The notes beneath the pieces were generated by a model, which saw nothing but the letters and a program-made list of their open reading frames with translations, made no database searches and was not told the origin of the DNA. Below, in pieces: positions 42,526-53,150 of a DNA stretch of 64,000 bases. The stretch covers positions 372,001 through 436,000 of the forward strand of contig NW_027488593.1 in assembly GCF_050948215.1 (NCBI RefSeq), written 5' to 3'. A program made the translations under genes and the position numbers. Source of the DNA: Halictus rubicundus. Lineage: Eukaryota > Arthropoda > Insecta > Hymenoptera > Halictidae. Each line of letters opens with the position of its first letter. Position 1 is the first letter of the stretch.

Positions 42526-44004
42526 ATGGAAAACTTGAGAATGAAAAGGAACATCAAACCTTTTGATGGTGACCGATACAGCATTTGGAAATTAAGAATT
42601 CGGGCACTACTGAACGAACTGGACGTTATAAAAGTAATAGACCAAAACATACCGGAAAAGTTGACTGCCGAGTGGGTTAAGGCGGAAAGAATTGCGAAAA
42701 ATGCAATAATAGAGTACTTATCCTGTTCCGTCACAAGACGAAACAAACATCTGGGTGGCAGACTTCGGCCTACCTCCAGTCTACCACGTTTGTAATGCAC
42801 TAGCATTTATGGTAGCGGCCCGGGACAAAATTTACAACACCTTACCGGGCCCAGGTTTATAACGCCTTTCCGGACCCATCAAGTGAGGGTACCACGCGGC
42901 CACTTCGGCACAAGGTCACCCTCCCTCTGGCAATGGTAGGCGTCAACGAAGAGCAATGACAATGATTGACCAATCACGAACAAATTAGAAGACAGAGATT
43001 CTTAGACCCCACCCACACCGAGACTAGCTGCAAGGAGACAAGAGACGACAAGACCAGTCAACCAACTAGCCTCGAATAAACCAGTACTCCTCCGAGCAAC
43101 CGTAGAGTCGTAGTCCACCACCAAATCCGCGTATTTCTTTTTATTTCTTCGGTTCTGTTAATGTCAGAGTCGAAAGTGCAAACCGACACGCACAAGAGTG
43201 TTCCTTGCACCAGCTGCACCACTCAAACGGTGCACGACTAAACATATCCGATTCCTTTTTGGGCTTTGCACAAGCTGAGAGCACGGCGAAAGAAATAATT
43301 AAAAGCTTAGATGCTATTTACGAGCGAAAAAGCCTCGCGACGCGATTAGCGTTGCGAAAGAAACTTTTAAACTTAAAACTAGAAGGTGATACACCACTGC
43401 TGAATCATTTCACCGTATTCGATGATTTGATTACTGAACTATTAGCCGCGGGTGCGAAATTGGAAGAGGCTGACAAAGTGTCACATTTACTATTGTCTTT
43501 ACCCTCCACATATGACGGTGTAATAACCGCAATTGAGACGTTATCAGAGGATAATTTAACGTTAGCTTTTGTTAAGACGCGCTTGCTAGACCAAGAAGTT
43601 AAGTTAAAAGCAGAAACTATTCCCCCCAGCACGAAAGTTCTTCAAGCAAAAAGTATGAACTATTTTAAAAGAAATAGTACAGGAACAAAAGGAGTTTCTC
43701 GAAACAAAAAAAGAATCAATAAAATAAATACGCCGAATCAATTCCCTAATATTAATCGGATCGAAAAAGTGAAATGTCATCACTGTGGGAGAAGAGGACA
43801 CAAAATTCGGGACTGTTTCCATTACAAAAAGAATCAGCAGTACCATGAGGAAAAGAAAAGGACGGTACAAGCAACTCAAGTTGCAGAACCGAGCGAATCG
43901 CAGGTGGAAGCGGCAGGGTTCGCATTTATGGCAGGGAACATGAAAAACCAAGGATCGGAAGAATGAACGTTCCTGCTCGATTCGGGGGCCTCGGACCATT
44001 TGAT
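42526..44004 (+). pseudogene. Copia gag, interrupted twice
   Basis: The ATG at 42526 opens MENLRMKRNIKPFDGDRYSI and WKLRIRALLNEL, a copia Gag N-terminus. The frame is cut at 42723 by a 521 bp LTR and resumes at 43250 with SFLGFAQAESTAKEIIKSLD, then the Gag body and a CCHC knuckle (CHHCGRRGHKIRDC). It runs to about 43966. An in-frame TGA near 43964 sits where Trp is usual just before the protease signature LLDSGASDHL. The protease is then cut at 44004 by a second LTR. Nothing downstream of the protease was found. Element size and integrase/RT are therefore unknown. Confidence 0.88.
42724..43244 (+). repeat. Solo LTR (521 bp) in copia gag, TSD TATCC
   Basis: It starts TGTTCCGTCACA and ends ACGACTAAACA. 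The duplication TATCC is at 42719-42723 and 43245-43249, and the gag frame resumes exactly. AATAAA near 43075 marks a polyadenylation signal. The 5 bp duplication fits copia or BEL/Pao elements. Confidence 0.88.
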
Positions 44005-44626
44005 TGTTACGTAGGGAGACGTTTCTCCACGTTCATTTCGATTAGAAGTTCTAATCTCTTTTCTGAGAACGAAAAGCGTCCCAACAGGCCCCTTGTTTAA
44101 TGATTGTACTCCGGCTGGACGCAACTGGCACGAAGCATGATTCAGTAACAGGACCGTACGATTTCCTAAATTGGAAATCTTAAAAACATCCCCTTCTGGA
44201 ATGTTTTGTCAAGATAGTCTTTGATAGGAAACATCCTGGCTAACCCTTCGTTTTACCCCAATAAACAAAAGATCCAGCTGCAAACCTTAAACTCACTAGA
44301 AACGACAAATACGAATATGCGACCGTAAAATAAAACAGATACATTCCCCTCTCATTTTTAGGGTATATAAACCCATGCATTTTCATCCTCTTTGGTTAGT
44401 CGATAAGCGGTTCAGTCAAGATTCAGACGCGGTTCAGTACTCGTGCAGTCACGTCGCGTCAAGTCTAGTGAGATCGGGTTAAAGTCCCTTTCGAATCAAA
44501 CGTAACCTTATAGATTCCGTTAGTTCGGTATATATTCTATTTGGCATTCAACAATCGCTATCTAACCCCGCATTGCCAGTGCGTCAACACCGTGCATCAT
44601 TAGGTAAAAATTTCTCTAATTGTACA

Positions 44627-45039
44627 TGTCAGAGAGGTCTATCGAAACCCGTATCGTCCAGCGGTTCTGGGGTAAGTGCTGAGCGGTCTCCCACAGTCCT
44701 CTTACCGGAAGGCATGCTTGTCTTCCCCACTCCGTGGCCAGATCCGCCCCGAAATCATCTCGATTGTTTCTTCATCCGACACGTCACCGATGACGTCGCG
44801 TCAACGGTAGCGTCGGCAATCGGCAATTAGGGATCGGTGTCTCTGTCACCTATTTCAAAGCGTCGGCCGACTCTCAGAGGTCGCCGCTCAAGGCATCAGC
44901 CGACTCTCAGAGGTCGCCGGTCAAAGCATCGGCCGACTCTCAGAGGTCGCCGGACAAAGCATCGGCCGACTCTCAGAGGTCGCCGCTCAAAGCATCGGCA
45001 GCCGTCCCTGATTGGGCCCGAAACATATTGGCGCTAACA
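44627..45039 (-). repeat. 3' LTR of the deleted gypsy, with 33 bp tandem repeats
   Basis: Plus-strand ends are TGTCAGAGAGGTC and GGCGCTAACA. Four to five tandem units of about 33 bp built on CGGCCGACTCTCAGAGGTCG lie at about 44860-45000. It matches 48268-48679. Confidence 0.92.
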
Positions 45040-45229
45040 CGGCCAGACTGACCTGCTTCACGCTCTCGAGAAGCGTCGAAATACAGGCGTTTCGAAGCCA
45101 CACAGAATACTTTCATACGTTTCCCGCAATCATTACGCCGAGTTAATGGCCACATTTTCAACACCAGAATCATTATCAGTAAACATGCATCGCTCAGATT
45201 CCTTCCCATCACAGTCTTTCCACAAGGCA

Positions 45230-45655
45230 ACAGGGACGAATCCCCTACACAGACCCAGTCTCATCACGAATAACAAAGGCGCATCCTGCACAAGGACCCA
45301 GTCTCAGCGGACGCATCCCGTGCCCGGGCCCAGTCTCAACACACAATAACAGAGACGCATCCTGTACACGAATCCAGTCTCAGCGGACGCATCCTGTACC
45401 CGGACCCAGTGTCAACACAAGATAACAGAGACGCACCCTGTACACGGACCCAGTCTCAGCGGACGCATCCTGTACCAGGACCCGGTCTCAACACAAGGTA
45501 ACAGAGACGCACCCTGTACACGGACCCAGTATCAGCGGACGCATCCTGTACCAGGATCCGGTCTCAACACAAGATAACAGAGACGCACCCTGTACACGGA
45601 CCCAGTCTCAGCGGACGCATCCTGTACCCGGACCCAGTCTCAACACAGGATAACA
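45230..45655. repeat. 76 bp minisatellite in the gypsy 3' region
   Basis: Units starting CAGTCTCAGCGGACGCATCC recur every 76 bp from 45299 (next at 45375), about five copies. Each unit is itself two related halves around a GTACCCGGACCCAGTCTC word. No coding potential. Confidence 0.85.
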
Positions 45656-46010
45656 AAGACGTTTCCCTTTCAGGTTTAGAGGTTGAAAAGAAATAAACGT
45701 ACGACATAATTTTGATAGGAAGGTAAAATATTTAGTGACAAATTTGTGAACAAAAATAGTAAGTAAAAAAAAATGTGAATGGTGAACAGAATTTAAAGGA
45801 GAAGCTAATAATAAATAGTGAAAGTAATGGTAATAATAGGAATAGTAGGAGTACCGACAATACTAGTAAGAATAATATTAATAACATTGTTAAGCTACAC
45901 TAGTCTAGTATCATTTCGTTGGTGTACGATTTTATACCTATTTCAGTTAACATACGCTAACACGGTTCAGGCTCACTCTCCGATTTGCAATCACCAGACC
46001 ATTCGCCTTT

Positions 46011-47239
46011 CTAGGGTCGTAGGCGATCTTTTGGGGCTATTTGTGATTTTCCACTCTTTCCTATTGTCTCGAATCTATCATTTTCCAATGTTTTCAAAAT
46101 TGTAAACGGACCGACAAATTTATTTTCTAGTTTCGCTCGTCGAGTGTCTGCTGGGCGCACAAAAACCGTATCTCCAACCTTATAAATACTATTGTTTCTA
46201 CGTTTTTTGTTAAAATTAACATTTTGCAATTCCGCATTTTTTTTTTTAATCTACTCGCCGCAAGAGTTCTATCCTGATTCAAATCTATTCGTTCTTCCAT
46301 ATCCGGCAATTGCCTCTCAGCTACTACCGCATTACCTGCGCTGCGCTCCACTCCGAACAATAACCGGGTAGGTGAAAACCCAGTTGACTTCTGTATAGTC
46401 GTATTTAGAGACAACTGAATCTTCGAAAGCTTGCTCGGCCATTCTGTACCCCTAGACAGTTCTGCAGTCAGTAAATTAACAATGGTAGATACGTAACGTT
46501 CGGCTTGTCCGTTTGCTCTAGGCGCGCCTGTGGCTATAAGATGTAAATGTACGCCATGGCTCTCGAAAAACTGTTTCAACGATTTATAAGTGAAATTAGT
46601 GGCCCGGTCTAAAACTACTTGCCGTGGCGTACCAAACAAAGTGAGACGTTCTCGGAATACCTGAAGGGTTTCAGGCCCACTCAAGGACTTTAATGGCACG
46701 AGTTGTAAATATTTTGTGAAAGCATCTACAATAATCATAATGTGTTTATAGCCATCTTTCGACTCGTTAAAAGGGCCTACACAGTCGCAGTGTATGGTGT
46801 CGAATGGAATTGGTAGTTTTTCGATAGAGTGCAGAAACCCCTGTCTGGGACCAGAATGTCGTTTTGCTACAGTACATGTAATACAATGGTCAATATATTT
46901 TCGCACGAAGTGTCTCATTCGTGGGAACCAATACTTTTGCGTGATTCGGTCAAGTGTTTTCTCGCAGCCTACGTGGCAATTCTCGTCATGGTATAGCCTA
47001 AGTAGTCCAATCCTACTGCCCTTCGGTACATAGTTTCGGTGGATAACACGCCCGGTATCTCTTTGGATTTTTCGGCACAATAAATTCTGTCTTATATCAT
47101 AGTCACTACATACGGATTCTTCGGCTCGAACACGTTTCATTAAAGTTTGTGTCTCCTCGTCATTATTCTGTGCAATTTCTAACCAAGAGCCTTCGCAAAT
47201 GACCAGGGCTCGATAATCTTTCGGCGGATTCCGACTCAA
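46011..47239 (-). pseudogene. Deleted gypsy integrase
   Basis: The zinc finger has HDENCHVG...CITC, and the catalytic core has DTIHCDCVGPF, VVLDRATNFTYKS and NGQAERYVS (D, D, E). Further on come LSLNTTIQKSTGFSPTRLLFGVE and a coiled tail. Near 46236 a T-run causes a frameshift, and the last part (46229-46011, KVGDTVFVRPA...KFVGPFTILK) lies in another frame. The upstream start at 47239 is only where this frame opens, since integrase is normally part of a polyprotein. Confidence 0.9.
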
Positions 47240-47282
47240 GAAATCTACGTGCTCGATCTGTTTCCCTTTCCTATACTCGAGA

Positions 47283-47708
47283 TCAAACGTGAAATCCTGA
47301 AGATATATCCACCACCGAGCAATACGTGGTAGTAAATCCTTTTTTTTTTGTGCTGGAGGCTTTCACTGCATTACAATCCGTAACCAACTTAAATTTAATA
47401 CCTAGTAGATATACCCTAAAATACTTTAATGCGTTTACAATGGCTAGAGTTTCCAACTCATATGAATGGTACCGCGATTCTTCTGGCGTTGTCCGACGGC
47501 TAAAAGATGCAACTACTCTAAGATTACCTTGGACGCTCTGAAATAATATCGCGCTGTAACCCAGAGAGCTAGCATCCGTGTGTAGTTCGGTTTCTCGTGT
47601 AGAGTCAAAAATGGTTAACGGAGGTTGCGAACTAAGTTTTTCGATGACGTAACGACGCGCTCGGTCTTGTTCTGGCCCCCAATTCCACGGTTCTCCTTGT
47701 TTAACCAA
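47283..47708 (-). pseudogene. Deleted gypsy RNase H
   Basis: The frame reads WNWGPEQDRARRYVIEKL, ELHTDASSLGYSAILFQ and YHSYELETLAIVNALKYFRV, then LVTDCNAVKASSTKKKG before it is lost in a T-run near 47341-47350. This is the RNase H of gypsy pol. The preceding residues (TRLVKQGEP) normally follow the RT palm, yet RT is absent: the frame joins abruptly to the RT N-terminus in 47716-47980. Confidence 0.88.
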
Positions 47709-47715
47709 TCTTGTT

Positions 47716-47980
47716 ATGCAAGATGTTCGCGATGCAAATTCTTACTCCGCAATAAATCGTCGACAATGGTACGTACCTTCTCCCTTTCGGTATAGGACAA
47801 CCGGTACGGGTGGTAACTTACTATCTGCTCCCCTTTTGTGCGAATCGTCAGCTCGATTGTCGTTACACACCGGGAGATATCTTCTGACGAAACCAGATGC
47901 TGATAATTCTGCAGCAGTCTCTCTAGTGGCTCACGAACCTCCTCGTCGCAGGCTTCAACGATATTACAGCATTTGGACAG
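47716..47980 (-). pseudogene. Deleted gypsy: pol linker and first residues of RT
   Basis: A minus-strand frame reads ACDEEVREPLERLLQNYQHL and on to PYRLSYTEREKVRTIVDDLL, the conserved RT entry of gypsy pol. It stops within about ten codons, where sequence normally some 200 residues further on begins. The junction near 47715 marks an internal deletion removing the RT catalytic core. Confidence 0.8.
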
Positions 47981-48250
47981 TCCTCTCCTGATCCAGAGGA
48001 GGGCTGTTGATCCATTGCAGTCTGCTACCGTTGGCGTCTATGTCTGTGTACCAGAGCCACCGGCCGTAGTACACGCAGCAACACTCGCGCCTATCTTTTC
48101 TAACACCTGACGAACAAGTACGCCAATGGGTGACTCACTATTCGCGGATTTCATTGTAGGTATTTGATATGCCGTAACACTACGAACTACCGATACTATA
48201 TGGTCAGGACTACCGATACGTAAAGACTTTACCACGTGGGTTTAAGGATT

Positions 48251-48267
48251 CACTATCCCACTTCTGA
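48251..48267 (-). promoter_or_regulatory. Primer-binding site, tRNA-Leu-like
   Basis: On the minus strand TCAGAAGTGGGATAGTG abuts the 5' LTR. Its first 14 bases match the site at 16258 in the outer gypsy, so the two families share primer usage. Confidence 0.65.
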
Positions 48268-48679
48268 TGTCAGAGAGGTCTATCGAAACCCGTATCGTCC
48301 AGCGGTTCTGGGGTAAGTGCTGAGCGGTCTCCCACAGTCCTCTTACCGGAAGGCATGCTTGCCTTCCCCACTCCGTGGCCAGATCCGCCCCGAAATCATC
48401 TCGATTGTTTCTTCATCCGACACGTCACCGATGACGTCGCGTCAACGGTAGCGTCGGCAATCGGCAATTAGGGATCGGTGTCTCTGTCACCTATTTCAAA
48501 GCGTCGGCCGACTCTCAGAGGTCGCCGCTCAAGGCATCAGCCGACTCTCAGAGGTCGCCGGTCAAAGCATCGGCCGACTCTCAGAGGTCGCCGGACAAAG
48601 CATCGGCCGACTCTCAGAGGTCGCCGCTCAAAGCATCGGCAGCCGTCCCTGATAGGCCCGAAACATATTGGCGCTAACA
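48268..48679 (-). repeat. 5' LTR of the deleted gypsy
   Basis: Direct repeat of 44627-45039 with one substitution and a short indel near the CCCTGAT word. The second TACA target copy follows. Confidence 0.92.
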
Positions 48680-48918
48680 TACACTTACTACATCCACTCG
48701 CGACACAAACAATTACACTTGTAACTATTCCAAATCAGAATATATTTGTCTTGTTTGTTAACTCGCGTAATCTACAACCTTTAATTATTGCCTGATATCG
48801 TAATCTAATAATTGAACGTTCCCACATGATACAATCTTACCGCTCGGATTGTATCAATTAAATTATATATAAGTTACGAGGCTTACTAATCTTAGATTCA
48901 ATTCAACGAAGATTTCTC

Positions 48919-49285
48919 CAACCTAGTGGCTCCCCGGTCTCGCATTGGGTGCGTCCACGAAAACTATACCATCCTAGCGGATCCCTGATTTCGCATTGGG
49001 TTCTTCCGTATCCTAGCAGCTCCCTGGTCTCGCATCAGGTGCGTCTGTGAGTTATCCACCTTCCTTTTAAATCGGGTTCGCCGCGTGTCCAACCTAGTGA
49101 CTCCCCGATTTCACATTGGGTGCGTTCGCGAAGTTTCATCCTCCTAGTAGCTCCTCGGTTTCGCATCGGGTGCGCCTGTGTTTGACTCCAACCTCCCAGA
49201 GGTTTCCTGATTTCGCATCAGGTGCGTCCTCGACGTCAACTATCCTAGCGGCTCCCCGATTTCGCATTGGGTGCGTCCGCGTACC
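48919..49285. repeat. Tandem array of about eight hairpin-forming units
   Basis: Units of about 40-55 bp share CCTAGYGGCTCCCCGATTTC-type sequence followed by GCATTGGGTGCGTC. Each centres on a short hairpin around a TYTCGCA loop. Arms vary together between units: CCCGG/TTGGG, CCTGA/TCAGG, CTCGG/TCGGG, CCTGG/TCAGG. One unit (near 49060) is degenerate. A related word is found in the LTR family at 2975 and 44573. Confidence 0.65.
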
Positions 49286-49404
49286 TAACTAACAAATTGA
49301 AACCATATTCCTGGGGTAACAACCCCTCGCCGGCCTCTCGCGTTGCTCGCAGCCCTGGCTCGTAACACACTCCTTCTAGACAGACTTTCATTAATACGTT
49401 CAGG

Positions 49405-49716
49405 TTGTTTCGAAGTACTGGAAGTGTACATGCAAGTCGGCACAAACGGAAGAATCCCACGACTAATGGAGACAATGAAATTAATATTTTAGCAGCTATA
49501 GCTGTCGATCCTCACGTGAGTACGAGAAAAATTTCCCGGAAAGCAGGCATAAGTCAAAGTAGCGTAATACGAATTCTGGCCCGACATAAATTTAATCCGT
49601 TCCACATATCGCTCCATCAAGAATTGCACGGGAATTTCAAGAATTCATTTTTTTCTGATGTCTTGTTTACGGACGAAGCAACATTCACTAATGATGGTCC
49701 AATTATACATTTATAA
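49405..49716 (+). pseudogene. Mariner-type transposase remnant
   Basis: The helix-turn-helix DNA-binding region (HVSTRKISRKAGISQSSVIR and ILARHKFNPFHISL) runs after an internal deletion into FTDEATFTNDGPI, a DDE-type catalytic segment of a mariner-like family common in insects. About a third of the usual length survives. The frame stops shortly after. Family-M repeat follows at once, so the two may be one element. Confidence 0.75.
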
Positions 49717-49739
49717 AATACAGGTATTCTGCTCCCATA

Positions 49740-50033
49740 TTTTAGTTTCATACGTTTTTTCTGTCCTTGACCTTGAATGACCTTGGAATAATATAGTCAC
49801 TGCATTCCTAATGAAAGGGACTATCATTGTAGGTGTTTAAAAAAGGGTGGTTCCATTAAAAAAAAGTCAAGGTGACCTTGATATCTCTTTAAAAATGACA
49901 TAAAAACAAAATTTTTTTATGGCATCGTGTCAGCCCCATTATACCATTCAACTTTGACCTTACGATATTTTACGTATCTTTAGAAACAACAAAGATATTC
50001 GAGGTGCAAACGTTAGGTGACTCACCCTGTATA
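49740..50033 (+). repeat. Repeat family M, copy 2 (ends GGTGACTCACCCTGTATA)
   Basis: It starts near CGTTTTTTCTGTCCTTGACC and ends in TCACCCTGTATA, a mariner-type terminus. It matches 53690-53985 and, inverted, 41777-41985. It directly follows the transposase remnant, so it is probably that element's 3' end. Confidence 0.8.
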
Positions 50034-50035
50034 TG

Positions 50036-50500
50036 TATATGTGGCGATGGTGGGGTTCGTCACCACCGGGTGAAGACTTCTACAACATAGCCAGCGCGGA
50101 CCATCCACTATCCCTCCGCCGACAGTTCAAAATATTCCTCGATGCACTCTGTGCACTCATGTGCTGGTTGGATTGTTCCAAGTTGGAGGCCACAGTCTCG
50201 GCACTTCGCCAATGGCCTGGCGACGTCTAAGCGGCACACAACGTGCTAGCCTCCCTGTTTATAATGCCACTGCTCTTCGTGTGTCAGGCGGTTATAGCAC
50301 GCCTGGCACAGTCGATGGGGGTGGTACACGTACGAGGGTGGCTGGAGTGATACTACCACGCAGTAGAGACTCAGAAGGCTCTCGTATGCGTCGGGGTGGT
50401 CCGTGGGCACCACCCCGTCTATTGGTCCGTAGTATCCTTCTAGCTCCTCATTCTCCGGGCGGTAGCTCGGTCTCGGAATTGGCATTATTGGTCTAAGGAA
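50036..50500 (-). pseudogene. Unrecognised CxxC-containing coding fragment
   Basis: The minus-strand frame 50485-50246 reads PRPSYRPENEELEGYYGPID and later HPHRLCQACYNRLTHEEQWH. After a shift it continues RPLAKCRDCGLQLGTIQPAH and ECTECIEEYFE. Paired CxxC motifs suggest a zinc-binding domain. It lies downstream of a gypsy integrase tail on the same strand (50600-50905). It may be an extra gene of that element or an unrelated relic. I do not recognise the family. Confidence 0.4.
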
Positions 50501-50599
50501 CGGTATTTCGTAACGTGTGAATTTAGGTCCTGGTTAGTTGGATCCGTCTGTCGTTGTCTGTCCTGTTACCTTCTGTCGTATCGTATCGTTAGTCGTGTC

Positions 50600-50905
50600 T
50601 ACGGTGTGCTAATTTTAACTTATTTATGTGGACTGTGCGAGGGTTTCCTTTGATTAGAATTTTTATATTCTGGTTGGGTAGTATTTCTATAACCTTGTGA
50701 GGTCCGGTATACTGATCGCTGAATTTGCCCTTGACCGGCTCCTTCAATAAATACACGAGATCCGTTACCTTGAAGTTTTGTGGATTGATTTTCTGGTCAT
50801 AGTAATATTTTGATTTTGCTTTGGCAGCGTTCAGATTTTTAGATGCTGACAGTTGTAGTTCTTTGATGGTCATATGTAGATCATACCGTAAACCGGTGGT
50901 CATGT
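50600..50905 (-). pseudogene. Gypsy integrase C-terminal fragment
   Basis: The frame reads LSASKNLNAAKAKSKYYYDQ, then FKVTDLVYLLKEP, KFSDQYTGPHKVIEIL and HINKLKLAHR, the standard C-terminal domain of gypsy integrases (YDxK, GDxV-like, GPxxV). Nothing upstream survives: at 50905 it meets the GC-rich R1-clade element. Confidence 0.8.
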
Positions 50906-51221
50906 TTTACCGGAACGGGGGGCTTGCCTTAATCGGCCGGCCTGCGAGGAGGATAAACCTTTATAAAGAAGTCTCTATCACAAGCTATCGTAATGTGGCG
51001 ATGGGAAACTCCCGGAGTAAGCGCCGGGGGTGGGGGGTGGATGCACCAGCTCTTAAGCGTTGTACAACCTCGGGACGCCTGCCGACCTCCCGTTGTATCT
51101 AGGCTTACCGGGGCAAGCGGCTCTGCCCCGGTGGACACCCTCTTCCGCTTGTTGTATTTAGGGTATCGAGTGAGGGGCCCCCAGAAATAGGGGCGTAGTA
51201 ACCAGGCCCGCTTATCAAAAA

Positions 51222-53150
51222 ATGGATTGTTTAAACGTTGCGCCTCGGACAAATCTTGAAGAGGTTGTGGAGGGGTTACTACGCCCGGAAGTGGTCGTGG
51301 AGAGATTGGTGGTGCCACAGCACCATCGAAGATGGGACCACCCCCGGCCCCAGTTGACCGACCTAAGCTCTGGCCTAGGAAGGGAACGCCGGGAGGTGAT
51401 AAGCCCGACCTGGAGGGGGACAGTGCCTCGGTGAAGTCGACCAAGTTGGCTCCCCCCTCCTCCAGCGGCGCGGGCGCGAAACGCCCACTGACCCCGACTC
51501 CGGGGAGGACCTCACCGACCCCGTCGGTGGATAAACGGCCACGACCCGTACATCAGCCCCGGCCGAAGATGCGAAGCCTACTCCCGGGGGAGTTGTCGGC
51601 CCTGATCTCGGAACGTGGCCTCGAGATCGGGGATATGGCGGGCAGATGCGGGAACCTGAAGGGTACCTATCAAAAGGCCTTCAAGGACTCCTCCAGCATC
51701 ATCGTGGAGTCTGTGCGGTAGCTAGAGCTGAGGGGCATCCAGGGGGGACACCCCGCTGGTGGCTCCGCCCCTCCGACCCCGCTAATGCCTCGCTATGGAA
51801 GAGGTGCGCGGCCCTCGAGAGGGAGCTGAGGGAGACCCATGAGACGCTGGTGGCCATTAGGGGGGAGCTGATGGCCATGAAGCGGCTGTGCGACGCTCCA
51901 CCCCAGCCGGAAATCCCTGCCCCCAACACCGGCGGGGACACCACGGCGGTGGGCGCGATGGCGCAAATGCGGGCGCTCCTAGAGGCGGGACTGAGCTCCA
52001 TCCGCGACGAGATGCGCGTGGAGCTGCGGCGGGCGGTCGAGACCGTTGCCTCAGCCTCGGGCACGCATAGGGCCCCCAACCACCGCCGACCGTGCCTCCG
52101 GCGCCCCCGACGCCCGCTCCAGCGCCTGCACCGCCGGCGCCGGCCCCTGCCACTACCCCGGTGGCGGGAGGGGCGGCGAAGAAGAAGAAGAAAAAGAAGG
52201 CGGAGAATGTCGCGGTAGGGAACACCTCTGCGGTCCCTCCCACCCAGCCCATAGTCCCCCGCCCGGCACCGCCCCCAGAACCGACGCTGGATACCCTAAA
52301 TGGGAAAACCTGGGCGAACGTCGTGAGTAGACGAACAAAGGTTGCGGCCAAGGCCGCGGCGAAAGCTACGGCCGCCGGGGCCAAACCAAAGGCGAGTAAG
52401 TCCAAAGGGCTCCCCCTCGATCAGCCGCGGTGACTATCACGATCTCGGAGGGGGGTAAGACCTCCTATGAGGAGGCGGTCAGGAGGGCTCGCCAACACGT
52501 CGACCTCGACGCCCTTGGCATCGGTACCCTACATTGGAAGAGGGAGGTCACCGGGTGCCAAATTATTGAGGTCCCCGGTACCGATGGGAGCACCAAGGCC
52601 GACGCCCTGACGGCGAAGATGGCAGCCGTCCTGGGGGGGGGGGGCGGAGGTATAAGTTTCCAGGCCCGTGAAAAAGGCGGAGCTCCGCCTCACGGGCCTG
52701 ACGGTTTCCGTAACCCCCCCCCCCCCCCGGAGGTGGTGGAGGCTGTGGCGAAAGCCGGGGGCTGCACCGCCGAGTCCGTTAGGGCTGAGTCCGGAGCTGA
52801 AGGCTCCGCCCAGCGGACTCGGCACCATTTGGGTGCAGTGCCCGGCCGTAGCGGCCCTGGCCATAGAGAAGGCCGGCAAGTTGCGCGTGGGGTGGTCCAC
52901 CGCCCAGGTGGTGGTGCTGGCGGCTCGGCCGCTGCAATGCTTAGGGCATGTTCGACAGCGGTGCACTGCGGAGGAGGACCGCAGCGGGCATTGTTACCGC
53001 TGCGGTGATGTGAGCCACCGGGCGGTGGAGTGTAAGGCTCCGCCCCAGTGCGTGATCTGCGCGGCCTTGGGGAGGCCGGCGGGCCACAAGGCGTCCTTGG
53101 AAAGGTCCAGTGCCTGGAGGAGTGGGGGGTTGGCCTGGCCGTCGCCGCGG
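51222..53150 (+). pseudogene. R1-clade ORF1 (Gag-like), multiply frameshifted
   Basis: Successive frames carry MRSLLPGELSALISERGLEI, ALERELRETHETLVAIRGEL, an Ala/Pro-rich linker with a poly-Lys tract, ISEGGKTSYEEAVRRARQHV, VKKAELRLTGL, VAALAIEKAGKLRVGWSTAQ and the zinc knuckles CTAEEDRSGHCYRCGDVSHR, AVEC and CVICAALG. This is the R1-type ORF1 order: coiled coil, RNA-binding region, three knuckles. At least four frame changes are needed, so the gene is dead. Confidence 0.8.

Larger units (their letters stand above)
44627..48679 (-). mobile_element. Internally deleted Ty3/gypsy element (4.05 kb)
   Basis: Direct LTRs (44627-45039 and 48268-48679, about three differences) and a TACA target duplication define it. 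The integrase reads on the minus strand. Most of gag, the protease and almost all of RT are missing. RNase H and integrase remain but are frameshifted. It could move only with proteins supplied in trans. A 76 bp minisatellite fills much of its 3' region. Confidence 0.93.
44005..48856 (+). repeat. LTR interrupted by a gypsy element
   Basis: Segments 44005-44626 and 48684-48856 together match the solo LTR at 2449-3205 end to end, including TATATAAA (44364-44371). Between them sits the gypsy at 44627-48679 with TACA duplications (44623-44626, 48680-48683). The left end cuts the copia protease sequence. Confidence 0.85.

Noticed and set aside
45299..45655. Regular repeats resembling a CRISPR array
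   Set aside because: The units are 76 bp tandem repeats without unique spacers, inside a gypsy element of a eukaryote.
50929..51444. Minus-strand 171-codon ORF in the R1 leader
   Set aside because: It is opposite to the Gag-like frames, and GC-rich DNA gives long chance frames. No domain.
51857..52405. Minus-strand Ala/Gly-rich 182-codon ORF
   Set aside because: Mirror of the Ala/Pro/Lys-rich Gag linker on the plus strand.
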